NCBI GenBank assembly: GCA_016938235.1
Contig: JAFGVA010000121.1
Coordinates: 62,001 to 126,000 of the forward strand
Source of the DNA: Bacteroidales bacterium
GTDB lineage: Bacteria; Bacteroidota; Bacteroidia; Bacteroidales; UBA10428
Direction: 5' to 3'
Length of the DNA: 64,000 nt
Position 1 is the stretch's first letter. Each line of letters starts with the position of its first letter. Below are positions 52,937 through 62,508 of this stretch, in pieces. The notes beneath the pieces are model-generated. The model saw only the letters and a program-made list of their open reading frames with translations, did not search any database and was not told the origin of the DNA. Made by a program: the position numbers and the translations under genes.

Positions 52937-55900
52937 GTGAAGAAAATAATTTTTAAAATACTGATGCTCAGCATTACTGTTTCCCCCTTATTTGGGCAGG
53001 AATTTGCTGAAAACTCGATATTGAAATCTGGTAAATGGTATAAGATTAAAGTTGCCGGCACCGGAATTTATAAACTTAGTTATTCTGATATTAAGGAATT
53101 AGGTTTTGATACACCTGAAAATATCAGGATCTATGGAAACATGGGCAGGCAATTATCCTATACAATCAACGGGAGTGGTATAGAATCTGATGATCTCGAA
53201 GAACTTCCAATATATTCTTCGGCATTGGCTGCAGATTTTGGTGAAGATGATTATTACCTGTTTTTTGCACAGGGTACAGAGAATTGGGTGTATAATGATT
53301 TCTGGAAGATGTTTGAACAGAGTTTAAGCTCCTATGCAACAGAAAATTATTATTACATAACAAGCAGTTTTGGTCCGGGCCAAAGAATAGAATCAATTGA
53401 CTATTCTTCATTAGCATCAGATATTACAATAACAACTTACAGATGGCGCGGCTACTACGAAGAAGAATTATATAACCTAATTAATTCTGGCAGGCAATGG
53501 TATGGTGAAAAATTTAATAATTCGGATTTTAGTTATACGTTTAATATAAAAAACCTCATTTCAGGGAATGAAGCATTAAAACTTAAGATTACTACTGCTT
53601 TACGTTCAGGATCTGCAAAAGATGTTTATTTTTCCTTAAACGATAACAGGTTCGACACTGTCCGTTATACTTCTGTAAATATTGAAGATATTGAATCGAT
53701 TTATGCCAGGCCCGATCGTAGCTATTACATTCTTCCGGGTCAGAAAGAATCGTATAAGATAAACCTTAGTGCAGACAATCCCGGCACCGACTTTGAAGCC
53801 TATGTTGATCATATAACTCTCACTGCTGAGGCAGATCTTTCAATCACTTCCTATCCGTTTTTTTTCAGAACCACGGCAACTTTTATTAATGAAAATATTA
53901 ATAATGCCACTTTTATTGTTAAAGAGGCTGCATCAAACACCCAGGTTTGGGATGTTACAGATTTTAGCCGGGTGCATGCTTTAAAGGGAAGCTTATCTGG
54001 CAATACTTTTACATTTAAGACGCCAGTAGCTGATTACCAGGAATTTGTTGCTGTAGATCCATCAAAATTATATCCTGCACCGATTTTTACCGATGAAGGC
54101 AGAAACGATCTGGGGTGGATTGATAATCAGAATCTCCATGCTATGGAAATTCCCGAACTTCTGATTGTAACTCACCCATTATTTGTTGATCAGGCTAATG
54201 AACTGGCAGATTTGCACAGACAAAAAGATGCGATGAAAGTTTCGGTTGTTAAAACAGATTTGATTTATAATGAATTTTCATCTGGTAAAGCTGATGCCTG
54301 TGCAATCCGGAATTTTGCCAGAATGCTTTATACTCGTTCCGGTAATAATAAAACATTTAAGTACTTATTGCTTTTTGGCGATGGCACTTATGACAACCGG
54401 AATTACAACGTGAACAACACCAACTACATACCTACCTATCAGTCCATAGATTCAAGAAACCCCGGTATGAGCTATACTTCAGATGATTTATTCGGGATGC
54501 TTGAAGTTGGAGAATGGGTAGAATCGGGTACATTAGATATTGGTGTAGGCAGGTTACCTGTAAAATGGAATGAATCGACCAAAGAGTATGAGGCTCAGAA
54601 AATGGTTGATAAAATAAAACTTTATTACGGCAGTTCCCTGATGAGAGATTGGAGAAACAACATTATTTTTCTGGCTGATGATGGCGAGAGCGGCTGGGAC
54701 AGCACTGTTTTTATGAAGGATTCAGACATACTTACCGAAACAGTTAAACAGAAGGCTCCCGGCTTGAATATCAATAAAATATATCTTGATGCTTATACCC
54801 AGATTAGTTCTTCTACCGGTGCATCATATCCCGAAGTTGAAAAAGCAATTATTGAATCGTTCAAAAAAGGTGCATTGGTTTTTAATTACATGGGGCATGG
54901 TGGAGAAAATGGCATAACACAGGAAAAGGTTTTTCAAAAGACAGATATGGATAACCTGACAAATTCGCCCTATTTCCCATTGTTCATTACAGCAACTTGC
55001 CAGGTAAGCCGGTTCGATAATGTAATTAAAGAGGGAGACGTTTATTCAACCAAAGTTTCTGCTGGCGAAAGTGTGTTGTTGAATCCAAACGGTGGAGCAA
55101 TAGCATTGTATACAACAACAAGAGTTGTTTATCAGTCAAGCAATATGGCGCTAAGCGAAAGGTTATATGAGCATATGTTCGAAAAGGATGATAAGGGTAA
55201 GCGTTACAGGTTGGGAGATCTTTTCAGAATGGCAAAGAACGAGTCGGGTGGAGAAAACAAACTGAAATTTGCGCTGCTTGGTGATCCGGCTATCATGCTT
55301 CCTTATGGAGAATATATTGTTGTGGCCGATTCAATAAACCACAAATCTGTTGATGAATTGTCTGACTCCATCAGTGCACTTGAAAAAGTTACGGTTTCTG
55401 GTCATGTTGCTTATGATGACAGCACATTAATTTCTGATTTTAATGGAATAGTTCAGTTTAGTGTGTTTGATAAAGCGTATATTGTAACTACCCGAAGCAA
55501 CGATGGGATACCCAAGATAGATTTTGAACTACAGGACAAACTCTTATACAGGGGGAAAGCTTCCGTTATTAATGGATATTTTACAGCAGCGTTTATCGTT
55601 CCAAAAGATATTTCATATAATATTGGTGCAGGCAAAATGTCTTTCTATGCTCAAAATGGAATAATTGATGCTAAAGGATATACAAACGATTTTCTTATTG
55701 GAGGAACAAGCAGCGAATATGAAAATGATGTTTTTGGGCCAGATATACAGCTATATATGAATAATGAGTCATTTCAGGATGGAGGCATAACCAGTCCAAA
55801 TCCGGTTTTCCTTGCTCATTTATTTGATGAACATGGAATAAATACCACCGGAAATGGTATTGGTCATGATTTATCGGCAGTGCTCGATGATGATTATATG

Positions 55901-56401
55901 AACATTTATAATCTGAATAATTTTTACGAAGGCAACCTGGATGACTACCAAAGGGGTGAGGTCAGGTATCCGCTGTCTGAACTTTCAAAAGGGCAACATA
56001 CAATTAAACTTAAAGTTTGGGATAATTACAATAATTCTGCAGAAGAAGAACTTAACTTTTATGTCGAAAACAGCAATCATGCAGTTATTGAAGATTTATT
56101 TAATTACCCGAACCCTATGAGCGATTACACCTATTTTCAATATACCCATAATTTAGTCGGCGAACATACTATTGTGCTTGATGTGTTCGATCTTTCAGGA
56201 AAGAAAATATATACAGTGAACCGTACAAATTACGAAGGCGGGTTTGTATCAACTCCCCTGGAGTATAATTTAACAACTTTGAACGGCGAGGGATTACAGC
56301 CTGGCGTTTACCCATACAGAATTACACTTAGAGTAACTCCGGATAATTCAATAAAAACATATGAAGCTATTGAGTCAAGCCGACTAATAATAATTCCCTA
56401 G
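52937..56401 (+). CDS. porU: Type IX secretion signal peptidase/sortase PorU (GTG start)
   Basis: 1154 residues from a GTG at 52937. Signal peptide (ILMLSITVSPLFGQ), an N-terminal domain (SGKWYKIKVAGTGIYKLSY), the gingipain-like C25 peptidase domain (about 410-790) with the catalytic pair H654 in NYMGHGGENGI and C688 in ITATCQVSRFDN, Ig-type domains, and a C-terminal domain like that of type IX cargo (FNYPNPMSDYTYFQYTHN, GVYPYRITLRV). PorU removes the C-terminal signal of secreted proteins and links them to lipid A-type anchors on the cell surface. It precedes porV by 51 bases. Confidence 0.93.
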   Translation: MKKIIFKILMLSITVSPLFGQEFAENSILKSGKWYKIKVAGTGIYKLSYSDIKELGFDTPENIRIYGNMGRQLSYTINGSGIESDDLEELPIYSSALAADFGEDDYYLFFAQGTENWVYNDFWKMFEQSLSSYATENYYYITSSFGPGQRIESIDYSSLASDITITTYRWRGYYEEELYNLINSGRQWYGEKFNNSDFSYTFNIKNLISGNEALKLKITTALRSGSAKDVYFSLNDNRFDTVRYTSVNIEDIESIYARPDRSYYILPGQKESYKINLSADNPGTDFEAYVDHITLTAEADLSITSYPFFFRTTATFINENINNATFIVKEAASNTQVWDVTDFSRVHALKGSLSGNTFTFKTPVADYQEFVAVDPSKLYPAPIFTDEGRNDLGWIDNQNLHAMEIPELLIVTHPLFVDQANELADLHRQKDAMKVSVVKTDLIYNEFSSGKADACAIRNFARMLYTRSGNNKTFKYLLLFGDGTYDNRNYNVNNTNYIPTYQSIDSRNPGMSYTSDDLFGMLEVGEWVESGTLDIGVGRLPVKWNESTKEYEAQKMVDKIKLYYGSSLMRDWRNNIIFLADDGESGWDSTVFMKDSDILTETVKQKAPGLNINKIYLDAYTQISSSTGASYPEVEKAIIESFKKGALVFNYMGHGGENGITQEKVFQKTDMDNLTNSPYFPLFITATCQVSRFDNVIKEGDVYSTKVSAGESVLLNPNGGAIALYTTTRVVYQSSNMALSERLYEHMFEKDDKGKRYRLGDLFRMAKNESGGENKLKFALLGDPAIMLPYGEYIVVADSINHKSVDELSDSISALEKVTVSGHVAYDDSTLISDFNGIVQFSVFDKAYIVTTRSNDGIPKIDFELQDKLLYRGKASVINGYFTAAFIVPKDISYNIGAGKMSFYAQNGIIDAKGYTNDFLIGGTSSEYENDVFGPDIQLYMNNESFQDGGITSPNPVFLAHLFDEHGINTTGNGIGHDLSAVLDDDYMNIYNLNNFYEGNLDDYQRGEVRYPLSELSKGQHTIKLKVWDNYNNSAEEELNFYVENSNHAVIEDLFNYPNPMSDYTYFQYTHNLVGEHTIVLDVFDLSGKKIYTVNRTNYEGGFVSTPLEYNLTTLNGEGLQPGVYPYRITLRVTPDNSIKTYEAIESSRLIIIP

Positions 56402-56452
56402 GATTTACGTTTACAAATTATATTTTTTAAATTCGCACCGTTAAACAAAAAA

Positions 56453-57610
56453 ATGAACATGTTAAAAAGAATAGTAATTGTTGTACTTGTTTTTGTTTTT
56501 GTAAATCAAGTTAAGGGTCAGACCGGCACTGATGGAAGGGATGAAAACGCTCTTAACCCCATACGATCAGCTGTGCCGTTTCTTACTATTTCACCCGATT
56601 CAAAATCGGGTGCGCTTGGTGATGCAGGTGTTGCTACAGCTCCTGATTTAAGCTCACAGCACTGGAATGCATCGAAATACGTATTTATGAAAGAAAGATC
56701 GGGGGTTGCTTTGTCTTACACACCCTGGCTAAGAAGCCTTCAGGTAAACGATCTGAATTTACTCTATCTTTCCGGATATACAAATGTTGACAGGAAACAG
56801 GCAGTAAGTGGTTCAATTCGATATTTTAACCTGGGAGAGATAAACGAGGTATTGGAAGACGGAACTCCAACTTATAAGAAAATAAGACCTAATGAATATG
56901 CATTAGATATTGGATACTCAAGAAAATTTTCAGAATACTTTAGCGGAGGTTTGGTATTCCGTTACATTCGTTCCGATATTGCAAATGGTACCAGTGGTTT
57001 AGGCACAGGTAGCAACCAGGCAAGGTATGAGCCCGGTAATTCATTTGCGGCAGACATTACCACTTATTATCAAAGAGATATTAAGCTTCAGGGATATGAC
57101 GGAGAAATGGCATATGGACTAAATATTTCTAATATAGGTAACAAGATGGCCTATTCTCAAGATAAGGAAAGTCAGTTTATCCCGACAAATATGAGAATTG
57201 GTGGTCGTTTAAGTATCGATCTGGATTCTTATAACAGTATTAGCGCTACCATGGATATTAATAAAATGTTAGTCCCAACTCCCAGCGATTCAGTCGATTT
57301 ACAAACCATTGGGGTAATCGAAGGTATTTTTCAATCGTTTGGCGATGCCCCGGGTGGTGCAAAAGAAGAATTGAATGAAATAATGTGGAGCATTGGTACC
57401 GAGTACTGGTATATGAACCAATTTGCCATCAGAGCTGGCTATTTTCATGAGCATGCAAGTAAAGGAAACAGAAAATACTTTACTGCCGGTGTGGGTTTAA
57501 TGTTAAATGTATTTTCATTAGATTTTTCATATTTATTCCCGGCAACCGGAGGCAGAAGTAATCCATTGGCAAATACCATGCGATTTACGCTGGGATTCAC
57601 ATTTGAATAA
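56453..57610 (+). CDS. porV: Type IX secretion outer-membrane protein PorV
   Basis: 385 residues with signal peptide (IVIVVLVFVFVNQVKGQ), AVPFLTISPDSKSGALGDAG (the PorV/LptO start pattern, with GDAGVATAPDLSSQHWN after it) and a 14-strand FadL-like barrel ending in TMRFTLGFTFE. PorV carries cargo from the translocon to PorU and is part of the attachment complex. It follows porU in the same direction, the order seen in many Bacteroidota. Confidence 0.95.
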   Translation: MNMLKRIVIVVLVFVFVNQVKGQTGTDGRDENALNPIRSAVPFLTISPDSKSGALGDAGVATAPDLSSQHWNASKYVFMKERSGVALSYTPWLRSLQVNDLNLLYLSGYTNVDRKQAVSGSIRYFNLGEINEVLEDGTPTYKKIRPNEYALDIGYSRKFSEYFSGGLVFRYIRSDIANGTSGLGTGSNQARYEPGNSFAADITTYYQRDIKLQGYDGEMAYGLNISNIGNKMAYSQDKESQFIPTNMRIGGRLSIDLDSYNSISATMDINKMLVPTPSDSVDLQTIGVIEGIFQSFGDAPGGAKEELNEIMWSIGTEYWYMNQFAIRAGYFHEHASKGNRKYFTAGVGLMLNVFSLDFSYLFPATGGRSNPLANTMRFTLGFTFE

Positions 57611-57733
57611 AAAGCATTTATTTGTAGTTTTGAAATAAGTCGAAAGCTTGTTGTTGTACTTAAAAACTTTAGTTTACTTTGTACAGCAGTAAGCTTTTTG
57701 CTTCATTATTATTTTCGTTAATTAGTATTAAGT

Positions 57734-58216
57734 ATGAATTTCCGTATTGGTTTTGGATACGATGTACACCAGTTAGAAACAGGAAGAAAACTTATATTGG
57801 GAGGAGTTATTTTATCTCATGATAAAGGGCCTGTTGCACATTCGGATGGAGATGTTCTTATTCACGCAATTTGCGATGCCATACTGGGTGCTGCAAATTT
57901 AAGGGATATAGGAGTCCATTTTCCGGATAATGTTGAAGATTACAAGGGAGTAGACAGTAAACTGTTATTAAAAAAAACCATTGGGCTTCTGAATGAAAGT
58001 GGGTACAAAGTTGGAAATATTGATTCAACAATTTGTTTGCAAAGGCCAAAAGTAAAAGAGTACATACCAATCATGCAGGAAAAACTTGCGCTGGTTATTG
58101 GTATTCCTGCTACCAATTTATCTATTAAAGCAACTACAACCGAAACTTTAGGCTTTGTTGGAAGGGAAGAGGGCATATCGGCCTATGCTGTTGTCTTAAT
58201 TTATAGAAATAATTAA
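57734..58216 (+). CDS. ispF: 2-C-methyl-D-erythritol 2,4-cyclodiphosphate synthase
   Basis: 160 residues, full length. Acts in the non-mevalonate isoprenoid pathway. Metal ligands are in GYDVHQLE and HSDGDVLIHAICDAILGA; ATTTETLGFVGREEGISAYA completes the C-terminal signature. The gene lies 123 bases after porV with a TTTACTTTGT-rich region that may be a promoter but misses the consensus by one base. No other isoprenoid gene is nearby except uppS at 32.7 kb. Confidence 0.97.
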   Translation: MNFRIGFGYDVHQLETGRKLILGGVILSHDKGPVAHSDGDVLIHAICDAILGAANLRDIGVHFPDNVEDYKGVDSKLLLKKTIGLLNESGYKVGNIDSTICLQRPKVKEYIPIMQEKLALVIGIPATNLSIKATTTETLGFVGREEGISAYAVVLIYRNN

Positions 58217-58228
58217 CACTTAATTCTA

Positions 58229-58591
58229 ATGGAAAAATATCTGGTACTTGGGGCAAGTCCTAATCCTTTAAGGCATTCATACAAAGCTGTAAAAAGCCTG
58301 ATAAGACATGGAAAAGCAGTTGTTCCTGTAGGATTTCGAAAGGGCTCTATAGGCGGAGAAGAAATTCTTAAAGGCAAACCCGAGCTTGATAGAATTACAA
58401 CTTTGCTTTTGTATCTGGGAGAGAAGCGCCAAAAAGAGTTTTACAAATATATTCTTGAAACAATTGTTCCTACAAAACTGGTTTTTAATCCGGGAACCGA
58501 GAATAGTGAACTCAAAGAACTTGCTGTAAAACAAGGAATTAATGTTATTGATGGATGTGCACTTGTTATGATAAACAGTGGACAACTTTAA
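58229..58591 (+). CDS. CoA-binding domain protein (YccU-like)
   Basis: 120 residues forming one Rossmann-type CoA_binding domain: LVLGASPNPLRHSYKAVKSL, VVPVGFRKGSIGG, LVFNPGTENSELKELA and DGCALVMIN. The same fold is used by succinyl-CoA ligase alpha subunits, but stand-alone proteins such as YccU have no clear function. It starts 12 bases after ispF and ends 3 bases before the next gene, so ispF, this gene and the VTT gene are probably one unit. Confidence 0.88.
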   Translation: MEKYLVLGASPNPLRHSYKAVKSLIRHGKAVVPVGFRKGSIGGEEILKGKPELDRITTLLLYLGEKRQKEFYKYILETIVPTKLVFNPGTENSELKELAVKQGINVIDGCALVMINSGQL

Positions 58592-58594
58592 CTT

Positions 58595-59164
58595 ATGAGC
58601 ACCCGAAAGTTTATACTATCTAATATTCTTAAAGCGCTCCTTTGGTTAGCCGCTTTTCTTGGCGCTTATCTTCTGTTTCGCCGGTTTGTTAATATCGATT
58701 ATTTCGACTGGTTAAAGCCGGTGTTTGATAATGAGAGACTTATGTATATCCTCTTTCTCGTTTCCGAAATTATTATAGGTGTTGTACCACCCGAGATATT
58801 TTTTATCTGGGCCTTACGTTTCGAGGAGTTAGCCCATTTTTTATTTGTTATTGGCAGCCTTGCACTCATTTCGTATATGGCTGGCATCATTGGTTATTTC
58901 ATAGGAAGGTACCTCAACCGAACTTTATACTTCAGGTATATTAAAATAAGATTTCTGCGAAAAATGGACAAAAGGCTTAAACAGTATGGCCTTTACTTAA
59001 TAATTGTGGCTGCTTTAACACCTGTTCCTTTTAGCGGAGTTGCAATGCTCGTTGGTTCTACTCGTTACCCATTTGTTAAGTACTTTATGTTTTCCTTAAC
59101 CAGGTTTCTTCGATTTGCAATTTATGCCTGGGTTTTTTGGGAAGCCCGATTGCATTTTGTTTAG
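58595..59164 (+). CDS. VTT/DedA-like membrane protein
   Basis: 189 residues with about five hydrophobic segments. The middle GIIGYFIGRYLN and the C-terminal TPVPFSGVAMLVGSTRYPFV followed by YFMFSLTRFLRFAIYAWVFW resemble the VTT/SNARE-associated (DedA/YqaA) family. Members of the family take part in lipid-carrier recycling or flipping of undecaprenyl phosphate, which would fit with the isoprenoid gene ispF in front; that link is inference. It starts three bases after the CoA-binding gene. Confidence 0.75.
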   Translation: MSTRKFILSNILKALLWLAAFLGAYLLFRRFVNIDYFDWLKPVFDNERLMYILFLVSEIIIGVVPPEIFFIWALRFEELAHFLFVIGSLALISYMAGIIGYFIGRYLNRTLYFRYIKIRFLRKMDKRLKQYGLYLIIVAALTPVPFSGVAMLVGSTRYPFVKYFMFSLTRFLRFAIYAWVFWEARLHFV

Positions 59165-59177
59165 TTTGTACCTGGTT

Positions 59178-60077
59178 TTAACTATGAAAGACCAATAAGG
59201 GTATATGCGTGTGATAAAACACTTTTTTTGCAGTACTTGATCTGAAAACTTTCTCCATTAAACTTCTCTTTCTATGTGTTAGCGAGATAATATTAATGTT
59301 ATTATCCTGAATATATTTATCGAGCGTTTGTAATAAATCGGGTTTGTTTTCCAGTATGTGGCATTCTACTGCTTCGAGCTGATAAGACTTTTGGAAATAA
59401 TCTTTCAGCCCCTGCATCTTAACTATTTCCCATTTATCAGTCCTTGTACCGATATGTACACAATGGATTTCCATGTTAAAGTAATTCGTAAATCGCAGGA
59501 GTTTCTTTATTGAAACAAAATCGGACTCATCAAAATCGGTGAGATAAACTATTTTCTTAAGCCTTGATTCTCCAATAAACTCGTAGTCTTCGGGAATAGC
59601 AAGAACAGGAATTTTCAGTTTCCGGATACATACTTCAGTAATGCTACCCAATATGGAAGATGTTTTTTTATCGGCACCACGGGTTCCCATAACAACCATT
59701 TCGGGCTTTATTTCATCGGCAAGCGATATAATTTCATCTTTTGCCAATCCGGCCTTAATTTCATGTTTTATTCTGTTTTCCTGCAATGTTTCAAACTCGG
59801 GGAACAATCTGAGTTTATCCGAAAACTCCTTCATATCGGAACTTTCGCTCTCAAGTAATTTTTCTGTAACATCTGTTCTCAGTTGCTGTTGTGTTTGAAT
59901 ACCACCGGTTAATTCAATCAAATCAAATGCCGGAGAATAAAATGAATGTAAAAGACAAATATCGTTTCCTGATTTGTTTGCAATTTTAGCGGCAAACCTA
60001 CATGCAAGAACACTGTATTCCGAATAATCTACCGGAACCAGAATTATTTTATTACTAACATTATCAGCAGTTTCCAT
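59178..60077 (-). CDS. Universal stress protein with two Usp domains
   Basis: 299 residues. Domain 1 (about 8-155) has IILVPVDYSEYSVLACRFAA and the nucleotide motif MGTRGADKKTSSILGSITEV (G-x2-G-x9-G-S/T), which suggests ATP binding. Domain 2 (about 165-299) starts IVYLTDFDESDFVSIKKLLR and has a weaker motif (ISLTHRKRSLMEKVFRSSTA). Cytoplasmic stress protein of unknown detailed function. It stands alone between converging and diverging neighbours. Confidence 0.9.
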   Translation of the reverse strand: METADNVSNKIILVPVDYSEYSVLACRFAAKIANKSGNDICLLHSFYSPAFDLIELTGGIQTQQQLRTDVTEKLLESESSDMKEFSDKLRLFPEFETLQENRIKHEIKAGLAKDEIISLADEIKPEMVVMGTRGADKKTSSILGSITEVCIRKLKIPVLAIPEDYEFIGESRLKKIVYLTDFDESDFVSIKKLLRFTNYFNMEIHCVHIGTRTDKWEIVKMQGLKDYFQKSYQLEAVECHILENKPDLLQTLDKYIQDNNINIISLTHRKRSLMEKVFRSSTAKKVFYHTHIPLLVFHS

Positions 60078-60132
60078 ATCAACCTCCCTGTTTTGGAACC
60101 TGCATATAATTTACGAAAAAAAGAAATAAATA

Positions 60133-60561
60133 TCAATACTGGAAGGTATAAACTGCATTTACTTCGTCTTCTTCGCCGCTTCCGTCATCAACGTAGTATG
60201 TCCAGTTTATTTGTTGTGCATTTTCAGAAATGGTTCCGCTACCTCTTATTTTAAATCCACCCAGTAAGGTTTGGGTGGCAAGGCTAATGTTTGTGCCGGT
60301 TACTCTTCCGACAGCCTCGACTCCTGAACCTAAATCGTAGAAATTAGATATTAAAACCTGGGTTGAATCGCTTGCTGACGGACTAATATATACAGTGTAG
60401 AAATCCTGGGTAGATTTAAACAACGAAGAAGATTCTTCGCATTTCCAGGTCCCTTCAATTTTTTCAATAATTGATTTTGAGTTTGTATCCAGTAAATCTT
60501 CACAACTTATATTAAAAATAAAGGTGAACAGCAATATAAAATTAAAATATTTGGTTTTCAT
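60133..60561 (-). CDS. Small lipoprotein, unknown
   Basis: 142 residues. Lipoprotein signal (FILLFTFIFNISCEDLLDTN, lipid cysteine at 20), followed by a compact beta-rich domain (IIEKIEGTWKCEESSSLFKS, FKIRGSGTISENAQQINWTY) of a lipocalin-like type frequent in Bacteroidota. An ExxGTW-like start strand supports this. No named family. A TACTTTTG box lies at 60628-60635, 67 bases upstream. Confidence 0.7.
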   Translation of the reverse strand: MKTKYFNFILLFTFIFNISCEDLLDTNSKSIIEKIEGTWKCEESSSLFKSTQDFYTVYISPSASDSTQVLISNFYDLGSGVEAVGRVTGTNISLATQTLLGGFKIRGSGTISENAQQINWTYYVDDGSGEEDEVNAVYTFQY

Positions 60562-60627
60562 GGGTTTTAATCTTTATAGTTTTTGTATTATTTAATCTTC
60601 TTGAATAAAACATTACCAAAACTATGC

Positions 60628-60635
60628 CAAAAGTA
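60628..60635 (-). promoter_or_regulatory. -7 promoter element of the small lipoprotein gene (TACTTTTG)
   Basis: The minus strand reads TACTTTTG. On the other strand TAATTTTG (60658-60665) could serve lemA, 27 bases before its ATG. So the 130-bp gap probably holds two divergent promoters. No clear -33 TTG for either. Confidence 0.4.
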
Positions 60636-60691
60636 ATGAGACTTTTAATGAATTGTATAATTTTGACAATACATTTTAATAACTCAAAACT

Positions 60692-61267
60692 ATGAAGTAC
60701 AAAAATTGGATTATAGGTATAGCTGTAATAATTTTAATCGGTGGAATTTATATATCGAAATATAATAAGATTAAAAGACTGGAGCAGAATGTTAAGGCTC
60801 AATGGTCAAAGGTTGAATCGGCTTACCAAAGGAGACTCGACTTAATTCCGAACCTGGTAAATACAGTAAAAGGCTATGCCGAGTTTGAAAAAGAAACACT
60901 AACACAGGTTATCGAAGCAAGAGCAAAAGCAACATCGGTTACTGTAGATCCTGCAAATTTAAACCAGGCTTCTATTCAACAGTTTCAACAAACCCAGGGA
61001 GCATTGTCTTCGGCTTTGGGCAGGTTAATGGTTGTGGTTGAGAAGTATCCCGATTTGAAAGCAAACCAAAATTTCCTTGAATTACAAGCCCAGCTCGAAG
61101 GTACAGAAAACCGAATCAAGGTTGAAAGAGACAGATATACCGATCAGGTAAGCTCCTACAATAAGTATGTAGTTACTTTCTTTAATCAAATGTTGTTCCA
61201 CAAAGAAGAAATGGGATATTTTACAGCCGATGAAGCAGCATCGCAAGCTCCAACCGTTGAATTCTAG
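60692..61267 (+). CDS. LemA family protein
   Basis: 191 residues. One N-terminal membrane helix (WIIGIAVIILIGGIYIS), then the LemA helical domain: VKAQWSKVESAYQRRLDLIP, LVNTVKGYAEFEKETLTQVI, NRIKVERDRYTDQVSSYN. The protein sits in the inner membrane with the domain outside or inside depending on the member; function unknown. It is followed by two TPM-domain genes at 5 and 3 bases, a widespread gene set in the phylum. Confidence 0.94.
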   Translation: MKYKNWIIGIAVIILIGGIYISKYNKIKRLEQNVKAQWSKVESAYQRRLDLIPNLVNTVKGYAEFEKETLTQVIEARAKATSVTVDPANLNQASIQQFQQTQGALSSALGRLMVVVEKYPDLKANQNFLELQAQLEGTENRIKVERDRYTDQVSSYNKYVVTFFNQMLFHKEEMGYFTADEAASQAPTVEF

Positions 61268-61272
61268 AATTT

Positions 61273-61713
61273 ATGAAAGCAGATAAGTTTTTTACCGACA
61301 AACAAAAAAAGACAATAGTTGAAGCGATAGCTGAGGCTGAGAATAATACCTCGGGCGAAATACGTGTGCACATAGAAAACACTTGTTCCGAGGATGTTCT
61401 GGACAGAGCAGCCTTCTTGTTTGAAAAACTGGAGATGCACAAAACGGAAAAACGCAACGGGGTTCTTTTTTACCTGGCGGTGAATGATCGCAAATTTGCA
61501 ATTCTGGGAGATGCAGGTATTAACGCTGTGACTTCAGCCGATTTCTGGGATAAAATAAAAGAAGAGCTTATTTTGCATTTTAAAGAATCAAACTTTACTG
61601 AAGGATTATCAAAAGGGATCAGAATGTCGGGAGAGGCTTTAAAACAGCATTTTCCATATAAAACAGACGACAAAAACGAATTAACTGATGAAATTTCATT
61701 TGGAAAAAACTAG
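61273..61713 (+). CDS. TPM-domain protein, soluble form
   Basis: 146 residues with a TPM_phosphatase domain (about 10-130: IVEAIAEAENNTSGEIRVHI, KRNGVLFYLAVNDRKFAILG, FKESNFTEGLSKGI) and neither signal peptide nor membrane helix. TPM domains were named from Arabidopsis TLP18.3 (a photosystem II repair factor); the bacterial role is unknown. It is between lemA and the exported TPM gene. Confidence 0.9.
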   Translation: MKADKFFTDKQKKTIVEAIAEAENNTSGEIRVHIENTCSEDVLDRAAFLFEKLEMHKTEKRNGVLFYLAVNDRKFAILGDAGINAVTSADFWDKIKEELILHFKESNFTEGLSKGIRMSGEALKQHFPYKTDDKNELTDEISFGKN

Positions 61714-61716
61714 AAG

Positions 61717-62499
61717 ATGAAAAAACTTATTTCGGGCATTATAATATTATTACTGTTTCAGGCGATTGTTTTTAGTAGGACTGAAAGACTTTTTAATGAT
61801 TCTGTTAATTTATTTTCGCAAGGTGACAATGTTTATTTTGAGAATATCTTGGAGGATTTTTCTAACAAAACTACATCTCAAATAGCTGTATTTATAGTTT
61901 CTAGTTTTTATGGTAATGATAAAGCTATGTATGGTCACGAAATTTTAAACAAATATGGGATTGGTGATGAGGAATTAGATAATGGAATAGTTATTTTATT
62001 AAAACCAAAGACCCAATATCAAAATGGTGATGTTTATATTGCTGTAGGGTATGGTTTAGAACCATTAGTTCCTGATGCAGTTGCGAAGCGAATTGTTGAA
62101 AATGAAATGATCCCAAGTTTCAAAAAGAATGATTATAAAACGGGTATTTATAATGCTATAAATGTATTAAAGAGTCTAAGTTTAAAAGAATATCCAGCTA
62201 AAGAATATGTAAATAAGACTAAAAGGGAGGAGAGGATAGGATCATCCATTTTCAGTCTTGTAGTTTTAATTTTTATCATATTGACCTTCTTTGGCAGGGT
62301 TGCGGGGGTACGTCGATCATCAATAGGCAGGAGCAATTTACCGCTGTGGCTTCTTATTTCCATGTTAGGATCTGGCAGAGGCAGTCATTCCGGTAGCTTT
62401 GGAAACTTTTCATCGGGGAGAGGTTCTTTTGGTGGAGGCGGTTTTGGAGGCTTTGGCGGTGGTATGTCTGGAGGCGGAGGAGCTGGAGGAAGCTGGTAA
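61717..62499 (+). CDS. TPM-domain membrane protein with glycine-rich tail (YgcG-like)
   Basis: 260 residues: signal peptide, TPM domain (NVYFENILEDFSNKTTSQIA, LDNGIVILLKPKTQYQNGDV, VPDAVAKRIVENEMIPSFKK), a membrane helix (about 183-200, IFSLVVLIFIILTFFG), then a glycine/serine-rich tail ending in GGGGAGGSW as usual for this form. The first 500 bases are clearly richer in A and T than the genes around, while the tail is GC-rich. Nothing else points to transfer. It is tightly coupled to the preceding gene. Confidence 0.92.
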   Translation: MKKLISGIIILLLFQAIVFSRTERLFNDSVNLFSQGDNVYFENILEDFSNKTTSQIAVFIVSSFYGNDKAMYGHEILNKYGIGDEELDNGIVILLKPKTQYQNGDVYIAVGYGLEPLVPDAVAKRIVENEMIPSFKKNDYKTGIYNAINVLKSLSLKEYPAKEYVNKTKREERIGSSIFSLVVLIFIILTFFGRVAGVRRSSIGRSNLPLWLLISMLGSGRGSHSGSFGNFSSGRGSFGGGGFGGFGGGMSGGGGAGGSW

Positions 62500-62508
62500 A
62501 CGGGTATT

